Shown here: positions 1 to 5,184 of the stretch, piece after piece | How the letters are laid out: each line of letters opens with the position of its first letter | How positions within the stretch are numbered: position 1 is the first letter of the stretch | Source: Patescibacteria group bacterium | GTDB taxonomy: Bacteria; Patescibacteriota; Minisyncoccia; Portnoybacterales; GWB1-42-6 | NCBI GenBank assembly: GCA_018826025.1 | Contig: JAHKAK010000084.1 | Span: forward strand, 1-5,184 | Direction of reading: 5' to 3' | DNA length: 5,184 nt | Notes under the pieces: model-generated | Database searches by the model: none | Seen by the model: the letters and a program-made list of their open reading frames with translations, nothing else | What the model was told of the DNA's origin: nothing | Position numbers and translations under genes: made by a program

Positions 1-2
1 AA

Positions 3-242
3 ATAGCAAAGGAGCTTGGGCTTCGGGTTGTTGGTGTAACAAAAACACAAATTGCTAATGGTCAGATTATTGAAGTTCCTGTGGCTCTTGCGATTGCGGC
101 AATGGAAGGAGCGACAAATTATATTCAGGTTTTAATATCCAATAGTATGCCATTGGCTGGTATTAGTTTCTTGTCCAAGTTTGGCTATAAAGCCACAGTT
201 GATTGCAAATACAGAACTGTAGCATTGGAGAGAATGAAATAG
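3..242 (+). CDS. Probable retropepsin-like (clan AA) aspartic protease, C-terminal part
   Basis: An open frame enters from the left edge and ends at TAG 240-242, giving 79 residues. The order of segments fits the second half of small bacterial retropepsin-like aspartic proteases: an 'IAKELGLR' helix, a strand-turn 'TKTQIANGQIIEVPVAL' (the usual 'ADG..veVpv' hairpin), then 'LAGISFLSKFGYKATVDCKYRTVALE', which resembles the family ending 'L-G-hydrophobic-x-hydrophobic-L...hD...tV.L'. The catalytic D-T/S-G motif would lie upstream of the window and is not seen, so activity cannot be judged. A terminator begins 28 bases after the stop, so this gene closes its transcription unit. The assignment rests on pattern recall without a search. 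A different small beta-rich protein is possible. Confidence 0.55.
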   Translation: MAKELGLRVVGVTKTQIANGQIIEVPVALAIAAMEGATNYIQVLISNSMPLAGISFLSKFGYKATVDCKYRTVALERMK

Positions 243-270
243 TGAGTAGCAGGGTGGGGTATATTAAAAT

Positions 271-302
271 AAAAAACAGGACTTGCTGGCCCTGTTTTTT
301 TT
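271..302 (+). terminator. Intrinsic terminator after the aspartic protease
   Basis: AAAAAACAGG at 271-280 and CCTGTTTTTT at 291-300 form a perfect 10-bp inverted repeat around a 10-nt loop. The right arm merges into an eight-T tract (295-302). The GC part of the stem is short (CAGG/CCTG), with the rest A-U. Because the left arm is A-rich, the structure could also stop minus-strand transcription, although no minus-strand gene is seen to need it. Confidence 0.8.
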
Positions 303-489
303 GATTCCTTTTTAGTTTTTGCTTCTCCGCCCACTATAAATATGGATCGGCTTTCGCAATAATTGATCGCTCCTTATCTGCCTAGTTGTTAAGAGCGGGA
401 TTCTGAAAATGAACGGCAAATATGTTTTTGTAGGACTAACGCTTCCTCGTTCGACCTATCATATATAGCGGGCTGGACTTCTAATGGAG
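303..489. other. Intergenic stretch without a supportable gene
   Basis: About 190 bases lie between the terminator and the promoter-like site of the desulfurase. Frames here are short. ATG 409 to TAG 466-468 gives 19 codons. A frame open from 393 to TAG 519-521 has no credible start. A minus-strand frame (502 down to 389) gives 37 residues. None has a ribosome binding site or a family I recognise. No tRNA arm set, CRISPR repeat or riboswitch fold was found. A TATAAA at 335-340 has no -35 element at suitable spacing. Confidence 0.5.
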
Positions 490-519
490 TTGACCAAAGC
501 ATTGATTTTGAGATAAAAT
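490..519 (+). promoter_or_regulatory. Candidate sigma-70-type promoter for the cysteine desulfurase
   Basis: TTGACC at 490-495 matches five of six bases of the -35 consensus. TAAAAT at 514-519 is a reasonable -10 element with an 18-nt spacer. Transcription would start near 526, leaving a leader of only about 15 nt before ATG 541. The purine stretch GAAGGG at 521-526 is too far from the ATG (14 nt) for a standard Shine-Dalgarno site and would be mostly outside the transcript if this promoter is used. The message may therefore be nearly leaderless. Confidence 0.4.
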
Positions 520-540
520 AGAAGGGTAAAAAATCAATTT

Positions 541-1809
541 ATGAGTAAAAGAATCTACTTAGACAACGCGGCGACCACGGCGCTGGACAGCGAGGTTTTT
601 GAGGCAATGCGGCCTTATTTTAGCGAACGATACGGCAATGCTTCTTCGCTCCATCAATTTGGTCAGGATGCCCAGCAAGGAGTGGTTTTGGCGCGCCAGA
701 GCGTGGCTAATTTTTTGGGTTGCCAGGCGCAAGAGATAATTTTTAACAGCGGCGCGACCGAAGGAAATAATTCCGTCATCAAGGCGTTTGGCTTCAGTAA
801 AAAATTGGCGCAAGAGCGAGGCGACCACGCTCAGCGCGGCTTTAGCCGAGCTGAGCGTGGTGGCAAAATTCATATTATTACAACGGCCGCGGAACACGAA
901 TGCGTTTTAGAGGCAATAAAGTTTTTGGCGAAAGAAAATTATATTGAGGCGACATTTTTGCCGGTGAGCCGCGAAGGGATCGTGAGCGTGGTGGAAGTAG
1001 AAAAGGCGGTTAAGCCCAGTACCGCGCTGGTGGCCGTGATGTACGCTAACAATGAAGTTGGCGCAATTCAACCGATTGCCGAAATTGGTAAATTATTAAA
1101 AAAAATAAATCAGGAGCGGCCCAATAAAATATATTTTCACACTGACGCGGCGCAGGCGATAAATTATTTACCTTGCGATGTCAATGAGTTGGGCGTGGAT
1201 TTTTTAACACTTTCGGCCCATAAGTTTTATGGTCCCAAGGGTATGGGCGCGATGTTTATCAGGCAGGGGGCGTTTTTTGAGAAATTTTTTCACGGCGGCG
1301 AGCAGGAATTTAAAATGCGCGCCGGCACTCATAACACGCCGGGAATTGTTGGGCTGGGAGAAGCGATAAAAAAAGTTAAAAGTTTAAAGTCTAAAGTTAA
1401 AAATATTGGAGATTTGAGAAATAAATTAGTCGATGGAGTCTTAAAAAATATTAAAGATTCAACGTTGAATGGTTCGCGCGATAAAAGTTTGCCAAATATT
1501 GCCAATTTTCGTTTTGAACGGGCGGAAGGGGAAGCAATTTTAATCGCGCTGGATTTGGCCGGCATCGCGGTTTCCACTGGATCGGCTTGCGCGTCAAAGT
1601 CTTTGGAACCCTCGCACGTTTTGCAGGCTATGGGACTGGCCGCGCTTCAGGCCCATAGCGCCGTGCGTTTTTCCTTGGGCCGTTTGACTGAAGAAAAAGA
1701 AATTGACAGGGTCCTGGAAGTTTTACCCGGCATTATTGAGCGGTTGCGCAGTATTAGTGGCGGGACGGTAAATAGGAAGGATAAATTATTGAAGGATTTG
1801 GGCTGCTAA
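541..1809 (+). CDS. iscS: Cysteine desulfurase, group I (IscS/NifS type)
   Basis: This is a PLP-dependent cytosolic enzyme that takes sulfur from L-cysteine, leaving alanine and an enzyme persulfide for Fe-S clusters or tRNA thiolation. The 422-residue chain carries 'YLDNAATT' (6-13), the phosphate-binding 'SGATEGNN' (70-77), H119 that stacks on PLP, D202 and Q205, the PLP lysine K228 in 'SAHKFYGPKG', and catalytic C350 in 'STGSACAS'. The K-to-C spacing (122) and D-to-K spacing (26) equal those of E. coli IscS (K206/C328, D180). Residues 94-108 lie in an extra segment encoded by a palindrome; relative to E. coli IscS about 18 residues are added before H119. A short C-terminal tail ends in Cys. 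ATG 541 is supported by an in-frame TAA at 514-516 and by the family N-terminus. No iscU, sufU or mnmA is adjacent in the window, so the sulfur acceptor is unknown; the symbol nifS is an equally defensible name. Confidence 0.96.
   Translation: MSKRIYLDNAATTALDSEVFEAMRPYFSERYGNASSLHQFGQDAQQGVVLARQSVANFLGCQAQEIIFNSGATEGNNSVIKAFGFSKKLAQERGDHAQRGFSRAERGGKIHIITTAAEHECVLEAIKFLAKENYIEATFLPVSREGIVSVVEVEKAVKPSTALVAVMYANNEVGAIQPIAEIGKLLKKINQERPNKIYFHTDAAQAINYLPCDVNELGVDFLTLSAHKFYGPKGMGAMFIRQGAFFEKFFHGGEQEFKMRAGTHNTPGIVGLGEAIKKVKSLKSKVKNIGDLRNKLVDGVLKNIKDSTLNGSRDKSLPNIANFRFERAEGEAILIALDLAGIAVSTGSACASKSLEPSHVLQAMGLAALQAHSAVRFSLGRLTEEKEIDRVLEVLPGIIERLRSISGGTVNRKDKLLKDLGC
821..864 (+). repeat. In-frame palindromic element inside the desulfurase gene
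   Basis: ACCACGCTCAGC at 824-835 is perfectly complementary to GCTGAGCGTGGT at 850-861. Inside, after one G/A mismatch, CGGC (837-840) pairs with GCCG (845-848) around a TTTA loop. Outside, after one G/G mismatch, 821-822 pair with 863-864. In total 18 of 20 positions pair. The element encodes roughly 'GDHAQRGFSRAERGG', in the place where E. coli IscS has a much shorter connector. It keeps the frame and adds no stop. Confidence 0.8.
1372..1399 (+). repeat. Four-copy 7-nt tandem repeat within the desulfurase gene
   Basis: Four units of seven bases follow one another without gaps: units one and four read AAAGTTA, unit two ends in T instead of A, and unit three reads AAAGTCT. They encode the lysine-rich stretch 'KVKSLKSKVK' near residues 278-287, between 'GLGEAI' and 'LRNKL'. 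The length of this connector is close to that of E. coli IscS, so the array replaces rather than enlarges it. Seven is not a multiple of three, so gain or loss of one unit would shift the frame. Confidence 0.7.
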
Positions 1810-1823
1810 AAATCGCAAATCAG

Positions 1824-1855
1824 GCGCTAATTTACGCGAATAAAGCGCGAATTAA
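1824..1855 (+). repeat. Degenerate 10-11-nt tandem motif between desulfurase and antirepressor gene
   Basis: Three similar words follow each other: GCGCTAATTTA (1824-1834), CGCGAATAAA (1835-1844) and GCGCGAATTAA (1845-1855). Each has a GCGC/CGCG head and an A/T tail. They fill most of the 46-nt gap and end at the start codon at 1856, so no Shine-Dalgarno sequence is available there. No terminator and no LexA-type operator (CTGT-N8-ACAG) is visible in the gap. Confidence 0.4.
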
Positions 1856-2728
1856 ATGAATAAAATTAAGAACACGAAATTTAAAAAAGTAGCCATTTTT
1901 GAAGGCAAGAAAATTCGCCGGATTTGGGATGAGAAAAAAGAGAAATGGTATTTTTCGGTGGTGGATATTATTCAGGTTTTAATTCAACAGGTCGATTATC
2001 AATCCTCAAGGAAATATTGGAATAAACTCAAGGAAAGGCTAAAAAAAGAAGGAAATGAGTCGGTGTCAAATTGTCACCAACTGAAATTAGAGGCGGCGGA
2101 TGGAAAATTGTACCTTACAGATACGGCAGACGTAGAAACTGTCTTGCGGCTTATTCAATCCGTTCCCAGTCCTAAGGCCGAGCCGGTTAAGCTCTGGCTC
2201 GCTAAAGTCGGGTATGAAAGAATAGAAGAAATAAACGATCCCGAAAGGGCGCTTAACCGCAGCCGGGATTATTGGCAAAAAATGGGCCGCAGTCAAAAGT
2301 GGATCCAGCAAAGGATGATGGGGCAGGAAATTCGCAATAAACTGACGGACTATTGGAAAAATAACGAAGTTAAAGAACAAGATGAATATGCCATTCTCAC
2401 TAATATTATTCACGAAGAATGGAGCGATTTGTCAGTCAAAAAACATAAATCCTTAAAAAATCTTAAAACTGAAAACTTGCGCGATCATATGTCGGATGCG
2501 GAAATAGTTTTTACGGCTTTAGCTGAACTTTCGACAAGGCAAATCGCAGAAACGATGGAAACAAGAGGACTAGAAGAAAATAAAATCCCGGCCAAAAAAG
2601 GCGGACGCATTGCCAAAAACGCCCGTTTGGAATTGGAACAAAAAACCGGCCAGAAAATCGTAACCGGCGCCAATTTTAGATTAAGAAAACAAGTAGTTAA
2701 ATTTCCCCCTTTGAAAAAGGGGGATTGA
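1856..2728 (+). CDS. Bro-N / DinD-like phage-antirepressor family protein
   Basis: This 290-residue protein has an N-terminal Bro-N-type domain: 'FEGKKIRRIWDEKKEKWYFS' with 'VVDII' (15-39), 'YWNKLKERLKKEG' (54-66), 'NCHQLKLEAADGKLYLTD' (72-89), and 'RLIQSVPSPKAEPVKLWLAKVGYERIEE' (98-125). The second half is helical, with 'ENLRDHMSDAEIVFTALAELSTRQIA' (206-231) and 'KKGGRIAKNARLELEQKTGQKIVT' (247-270), typical of bacterial 'phage antirepressor' or DNA-damage-inducible DinD-like proteins. Bro-N domains bind DNA in phage and baculovirus proteins; the bacterial cellular role is largely unknown. The start is fixed because an in-frame TAA (1853-1855) directly precedes ATG 1856. The last eight residues, 'FPPLKKGD', are encoded by a hairpin repeat and are probably an acquired tail. 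It lies 46 nt after the desulfurase and 21 nt before a giant coiled-coil gene. The function is inferred from family only; the E. coli dinD symbol is not applied. Confidence 0.85.
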   Translation: MNKIKNTKFKKVAIFEGKKIRRIWDEKKEKWYFSVVDIIQVLIQQVDYQSSRKYWNKLKERLKKEGNESVSNCHQLKLEAADGKLYLTDTADVETVLRLIQSVPSPKAEPVKLWLAKVGYERIEEINDPERALNRSRDYWQKMGRSQKWIQQRMMGQEIRNKLTDYWKNNEVKEQDEYAILTNIIHEEWSDLSVKKHKSLKNLKTENLRDHMSDAEIVFTALAELSTRQIAETMETRGLEENKIPAKKGGRIAKNARLELEQKTGQKIVTGANFRLRKQVVKFPPLKKGD

Positions 2729-2736
2729 GGGGGATT
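2702..2736 (+). repeat. GGGGGATT hairpin repeat overlapping the antirepressor stop codon
   Basis: T plus CCCCCTTT (2704-2712) pairs with AAAGGGGG plus A (2716-2724) to give a 9-bp stem with a GAA loop. GGGGGATT occurs twice, at 2719-2726 and 2729-2736, so the C-run can pair with either G-run. The unit supplies the final residues and TGA stop (2726-2728) of the antirepressor gene. I recall similar C-run/G-run units as dispersed repeats in many bacterial genomes, often translated as 'PPLKKGD' at protein ends, but cannot check copies here. It lacks a following T-tract, so it is not a clear terminator. Confidence 0.65.
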
Positions 2737-2749
2737 TTAAATTAAAATT

Positions 2750-5184
2750 ATGCCAGAACAATTTAAACCCTACAATTTCGACCAAGCGCGAGAAGAAGCC
2801 ACGAAAATGGAAGAGAAGATTAAAAGTGGCGAAGCAGATAATTATAACAAAGCAGAAAAATTAGGTGAGAATGAAAAAACTAAAAATAAAGAAATTATTT
2901 TAACCCCTGGGCAGCAAGAGGGGTTTAAAAAATTACACAATTGTATTAGGCGCTATAGAACTGGCGAAGAGGAAGAGGCTATGGAAATCATAAAAAATTA
3001 TTCCTTGAATGAAGAAGTTCTCTATCAAGAAATCAAAAAAAATCTCCTTAAGTCTCAACAAGGTTCTTCGGGTTGGCGGTCCTTATTGTTATCAGTAAGG
3101 ACAAGATACGTCCCAGAATTTATTTTTTTTATTATGGAGAAGGTTTTGAAGGATAAAGAAGTAGTAGAGGTACATAAAAAGGAATTAATAGAATGGTTGA
3201 AAAGAAGTGAATTTACAGTATCTATAGAGATTATCGCAGACTGTTTACTTAAAGATGAGATTAAAAAATCTCAAGAAATAACAAATCTAATTAAGGGCAT
3301 GCTTTTCAATGAATATTTATCGAAAGATTTTGTTTCCAAGTACGGTATTAGTAATGGTCAAGAATTTATTACTTACACATACGTTGACATTACTCCCCAA
3401 GAAATTGTTAGCAAGTTTCCTGATCTTGAATCAGTAATTTCAGTTATGGATACTGCGGCTCCAGGCTTTAGGGAAAAAATTTACAAATCCCCAATAGATT
3501 TGGTTCTTAATTTGTTGGTTTATCGAGAACGGTCAGAAGCACTAGAGGCGTTAATTACAAAATATCCATTTTTGGTTGAAAGCTTGTTAAATAGTCATTT
3601 TGGGAGTAAATTATTTTTAAAATTTCCAAAACTCGATTATTTTTCAAGGGTAAATATTGAATTTCAATTTAAAGCTAAGAAAAAAATATTGTCAGAAAAT
3701 CCGGAAATGGATCCGGAATCTTTAGAATTCCGCCAACTAATGCAGGAAGAATTGAAGAAGTTCAAAAACAATCCGGAAATAATGGCGGCGATTAAAAAAG
3801 AGGGAATTAATTTGGATGAATGGCTCAATTATTCCGAAACCAGCTATTTTAATCTTTCCACCGGCGGTAGCGAGATCGCTTTTTCAGAAAAAATCCGAAC
3901 GCCAATAGACAGAATTAAGGAAACTATTGATAGCTATGCCCATACAATTAAATCTGTTTTGAAAGAATACCGGCCGGAGATGGAAAAATACGAAATCGTT
4001 TTGGAGGAAGCCAGCCCGATAGAGGCGCAGATTGCCAAAATGGAAGCGGCTTTAGAGCAGGCCAAAACAGAAGATAATGAGAAAAAAATGCAAGGTATTG
4101 AGAGAGGATTGGCTTCGCAAAAAGAAAAATTAAACAATCTTAAAAAAGGCTGGCTTTGGGATAAGTTGACCGGCGAGGTTGCCGCTTTTCAGCGATTGAA
4201 AAATGATTGTTTTGAGGCGCAAAATAGGTTAATGGAAGCAGAGAATAAATTAGAACAGGCGCTTTCCGGTAAAATGCCGTCTGGCAAAATGATACAGGAT
4301 ATTAAGCAAGCCATCACTTCATCCAAAGAAGAATTAAGGAATAAATTTAACGACTTGGAAAGCCGGATAGAAGAATTTAAAACCAATTTGCCGAACTTGA
4401 TATCGCCGTGCTTGGGACAAGAAAGAAGCGAAGCTTTGATTCAAGAAATTAATCAAAAAGTCGCCGAACAATTTAACCATTTTGAATCAGACAGAACCAC
4501 AGTGGCTAATTTGTTTTCCGAGCGAGGCGACAAAGAAACATCGCAATTAGAATCTCGCCCGATGAGTATTTTTGTCTGGGCCAGAAATCCGGATATTGAT
4601 TTGTATCAAGGAAATTATTCGCCTTGCTGTATTTGCATAGACAGCGCGCATATGGGCGCGGAATCAACCATTGCCGATTACAATACCGATTTAGGTATCC
4701 AAATTGTTAATATTTGGGATGAAACTAAAAATGAGCCGGTAACAGCGACGTGGTGCTGGCTGGGTCAAAATGCCAAAGGAGAAAAGGCGTTGGTCATTGA
4801 TAATATTGAATCCAACACTCTGTATAGTTCCAATTTTTCCGAGCAATTGTCTAATGAATTATTTGAATATATTAAAGATTACGCTAAAAAAATCGGCGTT
4901 GATAAAGTGGTTTTGGGTAAGGCCAATAATGATTTACCCACAGGATCGGGACTGGCAAAATTAAGCGAAGACAACGGTCAATACGAAAAAATTGGCGGAA
5001 GTAATAGAAGTGATGGTTATTTTTTAGAAGCGGAAGAAAAAAGCGTAAAATTAGTCTGGCAAGCGGAAGAGAAAAAGGTTACAGAAAAGAAAGCGAAAGA
5101 AACGCCCAAAGTAGAATTTAAAAATTTAAAAGTTGAATCAATAAGCGATAAAAATCTAGCGCGAGTCTTGCAAACGGAAAGAAA
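2750..5184 (+). CDS. Very large coiled-coil protein of unknown function, 3' end outside window
   Basis: The frame stays open from ATG 2750 to the window edge, at least 811 codons. An in-frame TAA at 2738-2740 makes this ATG the first start. No close Shine-Dalgarno is present; AGGGGG at 2728-2733 is 16 nt away. I do not recognise a named family. Visible parts: residues 8-38, a charged helix with 'AREEATKMEEKIKSGEA' and 'YNKAEKL'; about 50-315, a helical segment with different codon choice; about 318-385, with 'GINLDEWLNYSETSYFNL'; about 388-590, long K/E/Q-rich coiled coils; 604-760, a compact domain with 'RNPDIDLYQGNYSPCC', C626/C627/C629, 'ESTIADYNTDLGIQIVNIWDE', 'TWCWLG', 'LVIDNIES', 'VVLGKANNDLPT' and 'GGSNRSDGYFLEAE'; then a K/E-rich tail. 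There is no signal peptide or membrane span, so it is probably cytosolic. The C-terminal domain is GNAT-like at best. It may share a message with the antirepressor gene. Confidence 0.9.
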   Translation, partial: MPEQFKPYNFDQAREEATKMEEKIKSGEADNYNKAEKLGENEKTKNKEIILTPGQQEGFKKLHNCIRRYRTGEEEEAMEIIKNYSLNEEVLYQEIKKNLLKSQQGSSGWRSLLLSVRTRYVPEFIFFIMEKVLKDKEVVEVHKKELIEWLKRSEFTVSIEIIADCLLKDEIKKSQEITNLIKGMLFNEYLSKDFVSKYGISNGQEFITYTYVDITPQEIVSKFPDLESVISVMDTAAPGFREKIYKSPIDLVLNLLVYRERSEALEALITKYPFLVESLLNSHFGSKLFLKFPKLDYFSRVNIEFQFKAKKKILSENPEMDPESLEFRQLMQEELKKFKNNPEIMAAIKKEGINLDEWLNYSETSYFNLSTGGSEIAFSEKIRTPIDRIKETIDSYAHTIKSVLKEYRPEMEKYEIVLEEASPIEAQIAKMEAALEQAKTEDNEKKMQGIERGLASQKEKLNNLKKGWLWDKLTGEVAAFQRLKNDCFEAQNRLMEAENKLEQALSGKMPSGKMIQDIKQAITSSKEELRNKFNDLESRIEEFKTNLPNLISPCLGQERSEALIQEINQKVAEQFNHFESDRTTVANLFSERGDKETSQLESRPMSIFVWARNPDIDLYQGNYSPCCICIDSAHMGAESTIADYNTDLGIQIVNIWDETKNEPVTATWCWLGQNAKGEKALVIDNIESNTLYSSNFSEQLSNELFEYIKDYAKKIGVDKVVLGKANNDLPTGSGLAKLSEDNGQYEKIGGSNRSDGYFLEAEEKSVKLVWQAEEKKVTEKKAKETPKVEFKNLKVESISDKNLARVLQTER

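Noticed and set aside
409..468. 19-codon frame starting at ATG 409
   Set aside because: Too short, with no ribosome binding site and no recognised motif.
441..470. TTCGA string resembling a tRNA T-loop
   Set aside because: The flanking five bases on each side do not pair, and no acceptor, D or anticodon arm can be placed around it.
559..897. Minus-strand open frame of 112 codons
   Set aside because: It lies entirely opposite the well-supported desulfurase and has no recognisable motif; it is a shadow of that gene.
1329..1577. Minus-strand open frame of 82 codons
   Set aside because: Antisense to the desulfurase, with low-complexity hydrophobic translation and no independent evidence.
1627..1659. 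Hairpin GCTATGGG / CCCATAGC inside the desulfurase
   Set aside because: The arms are only 8 bp, and the encoded segment has the normal family length ('AMG' to 'AHSAVRFSLGR'), so nothing is inserted; probably chance.
2179..2201. Inverted repeat CGAGCC / GGCTCG in the antirepressor gene
   Set aside because: Only 6 bp within the conserved 'AEPVKLWLA' coding stretch; explained by codon constraint.
2087..2673. Two minus-strand frames (2087-2413 and 2485-2673)
   Set aside because: Both are opposite the conserved parts of the Bro-N/DinD-like gene and mirror its codons.
2726..2740. Possible TGA recoding, which would extend the antirepressor protein to TAA 2738
   Set aside because: None of the long coding frames has an internal TGA, so there is no sign of a TGA-as-glycine code as in Gracilibacteria.
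3697..3780. Repeated ATCCGGAA words in the large gene
   Set aside because: They encode short recurring 'NPE' or 'DPE' turns without a regular period; not enough for a repeat call.
3934..4386. Two minus-strand frames (3934-4137 and 4189-4386)
   Set aside because: They are antisense to the coiled-coil region; their Ser/Phe/Leu-rich translations are what the reverse of Lys/Glu-rich coding gives.
4770..4964. Plus-strand 64-codon frame
   Set aside because: It is an out-of-frame reading of the large gene, which stays open through this stretch and has conserved-looking motifs in its own frame.

Overview
The window is AT-rich bacterial DNA read with the standard bacterial code: the three complete stops are TAG, TAA and TGA, and no long frame contains an internal TGA. 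Compact spacing, weak or absent Shine-Dalgarno sequences, and a very long lysine/glutamate-rich coiled-coil protein of unrecognised function suggest a member of the Candidate Phyla Radiation (Patescibacteria, Parcubacteria-like). This placement is an inference from style, not from a marker gene. All supported genes lie on the + strand.

Layout. Positions 3-242 hold the C-terminal part of a probable retropepsin-like (clan AA) aspartic protease, closed by a strong intrinsic terminator at 271-302. Positions 303-540 carry no supportable gene, but a promoter-like pair sits near the end. Positions 541-1809 encode a complete group I cysteine desulfurase (IscS/NifS type) with every key PLP and catalytic residue. 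It contains an in-frame palindromic insertion and a 7-nt tandem repeat. Positions 1856-2728 encode a Bro-N/DinD-like phage-antirepressor-family protein whose last residues are written by a G/C-run hairpin repeat. From 2750 to the window edge runs one open frame of at least 811 codons: a charged N-terminal segment, a helical region of different codon usage, a long coiled coil, and a compact C-terminal domain that may be GNAT-like.

Working together. The desulfurase would mobilise sulfur from cysteine for tRNA thiolation or Fe-S assembly; no scaffold or thiolase partner is visible here. The antirepressor-like gene and the giant coiled-coil gene are 21 nt apart and probably co-transcribed, but no functional link is proven. 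The most unusual features are the small repeats that have colonised coding DNA: a palindrome and a heptamer array in the desulfurase, and a GGGGGATT repeat hairpin that supplies the antirepressor C-terminus. The large uncharacterised protein is the other point of interest.
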